Assembly: GCA_041301185.1 (NCBI GenBank)
Contig: JBFYSV010000116.1
Span: 1 to 7,222, forward strand
DNA length: 7,222 bases
Direction: 5' to 3'
Source of the DNA: JAQBDA01 sp041301185
GTDB taxonomy: Bacteria > Chloroflexota > Anaerolineae > Anaerolineales > UBA4823
In this document: positions 6,994 through 7,222 of the stretch, one piece after another
Position numbering within the stretch: position 1 is the first letter of the stretch
How the letters are laid out: the number at the start of each line of letters is the position of its first letter
The notes under the pieces: generated by a model
The model's input: only the letters and a program-made list of their open reading frames with translations
The model's database searches: none
Told to the model about the DNA's origin: nothing
Position numbers and translations under genes: made by a program

Positions 6994-7143
6994 ATGATCG
7001 GTGTCATTGGATTGATCATACTGGCGGTGATCCTGCTGATCCCGTACTTGCGCTCAGACAAATACGGCGAGATCGAGCGGCAGCGCTCCATGCGCCGCGC
7101 AATGCTCAAAGTTCAGGAGAAGCACCGTCGCTTTAGCCTGTAA
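6994..7143 (+). CDS. Small single-span membrane protein, 49 residues, function unknown
   Basis: The ATG is preceded by GGAGGTGA (6982-6989), a perfect 8-base complement of the usual 16S rRNA 3' end, four bases upstream; together with a plausible promoter this makes a real gene likely. Residues 2-19 are a hydrophobic helix (I, V, L, A, G, ending in PY). The remaining 30 residues are highly charged and basic (ERQRSMRRAM, then KVQEKHRR), probably an amphipathic helix. This fits a bitopic protein with its N-terminus outside and a basic cytosolic tail, following the positive-inside rule. It is too long in its tail and lacks the motifs for a holin or typical type I toxin, though a toxin-like role cannot be excluded. 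I do not recognise the family. It appears to be monocistronic. Confidence 0.7.
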   Translation: MIGVIGLIILAVILLIPYLRSDKYGEIERQRSMRRAMLKVQEKHRRFSL

Positions 7144-7159
7144 CGGCATTCCTAACGGG

Positions 7160-7165
7160 TATAAT
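7160..7165 (+). promoter_or_regulatory. Isolated consensus -10 hexamer (TATAAT)
   Basis: A perfect TATAAT lies 17 bases after the stop codon of the small membrane protein gene. No good -35 is found 16-18 bp upstream, where the sequence is CTGTAA-like. It may drive a gene beyond the right edge, but nothing downstream can be seen. Confidence 0.25.
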
Positions 7166-7189
7166 AGAAATAGGAGTTACGCAGTTGGT

Positions 7190-7222
7190 GGGTTTATGGG
7201 GGTGGGTTGGGGGGGGGGGGGG
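7190..7222 (+). repeat. G-rich tract ending in 14 consecutive Gs at the window edge
   Basis: Runs GGG (7190-7192), GGGGG (7198-7202), GGG (7204-7206) and G14 (7209-7222) are separated by short T-rich spacers, which satisfies the G-quadruplex pattern. The homopolymer coinciding exactly with the end of the sequence is typical of a contig end spoiled by poly-G reads or a hard-to-sequence G-rich site. I lean to an artefact for the terminal run; the earlier G runs may be genuine. Confidence 0.6.

Noticed and set aside
6864..7109. 81-codon open frame on the minus strand
   Set aside because: It is antisense to the 49-residue gene, which has a much better ribosome binding site, and its product looks random (Arg/Ser/Ile-rich, no domain).

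Overview
The window reads as ordinary bacterial chromosome carrying four genes, all on the + strand. It holds the 3' portion of a multi-PAS hybrid sensor kinase, a pair of exported phosphoesterases, and a very small membrane protein. The coding regions look GC-rich, the ribosome binding sites are strong (AAGGAG, AAAGGAGG, GGAGGTGA), and the promoters resemble sigma-70/SigA sites (TTGACA-N17-TATATT). Gene style and content suggest an environmental bacterium, and Chloroflexota (Anaerolineae-like) is my best guess. That placement is an impression from protein style, not a demonstrated assignment.

Layout. Bases 2-3157 encode a cytosolic-looking hybrid histidine kinase whose N-terminus lies off the left edge (PAS-PAS-PAS-GAF-PAS-HisKA-HATPase-REC). 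Bases 3158-3526 are an AT-rich intergenic region with a near-consensus promoter and a leader of about 310 nt containing a GC-rich hairpin. Bases 3527-5284 encode a secreted 5'-nucleotidase of the UshA/CD73 superfamily. Bases 5285-5428 hold a strong hairpin with a U-rich tail that ends only 22 bp before the start codon of the next gene. Bases 5429-6673 encode a secreted endonuclease/exonuclease/phosphatase (EEP) family protein, followed by a textbook terminator at 6699-6738. Bases 6739-6993 carry a plausible promoter and no other gene. Bases 6994-7143 encode a 49-residue single-span membrane protein. The window ends in a G-rich tract that finishes in 14 Gs, probably a contig end or sequencing artefact.

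How the genes may work together. The two phosphoesterases both have signal peptides and look co-transcribed. An extracellular EEP enzyme could hydrolyse nucleic acid or other phosphodiester substrates, and the 5'-nucleotidase would then release phosphate and nucleosides, so a nutrient-scavenging pair is plausible. The kinase has its own upstream context and no proven link to the pair.

The most interesting feature is the junction between the two phosphoesterase genes. The terminator-like hairpin's 3' arm and the downstream Shine-Dalgarno share the 9-mer GGAGGCTTC, so the hairpin's 5' arm could pair with either. This suggests an attenuator or differential-expression device. I see no CRISPR array, complete mobile element, tRNA or rRNA, and no clear novel defence or biosynthetic system.
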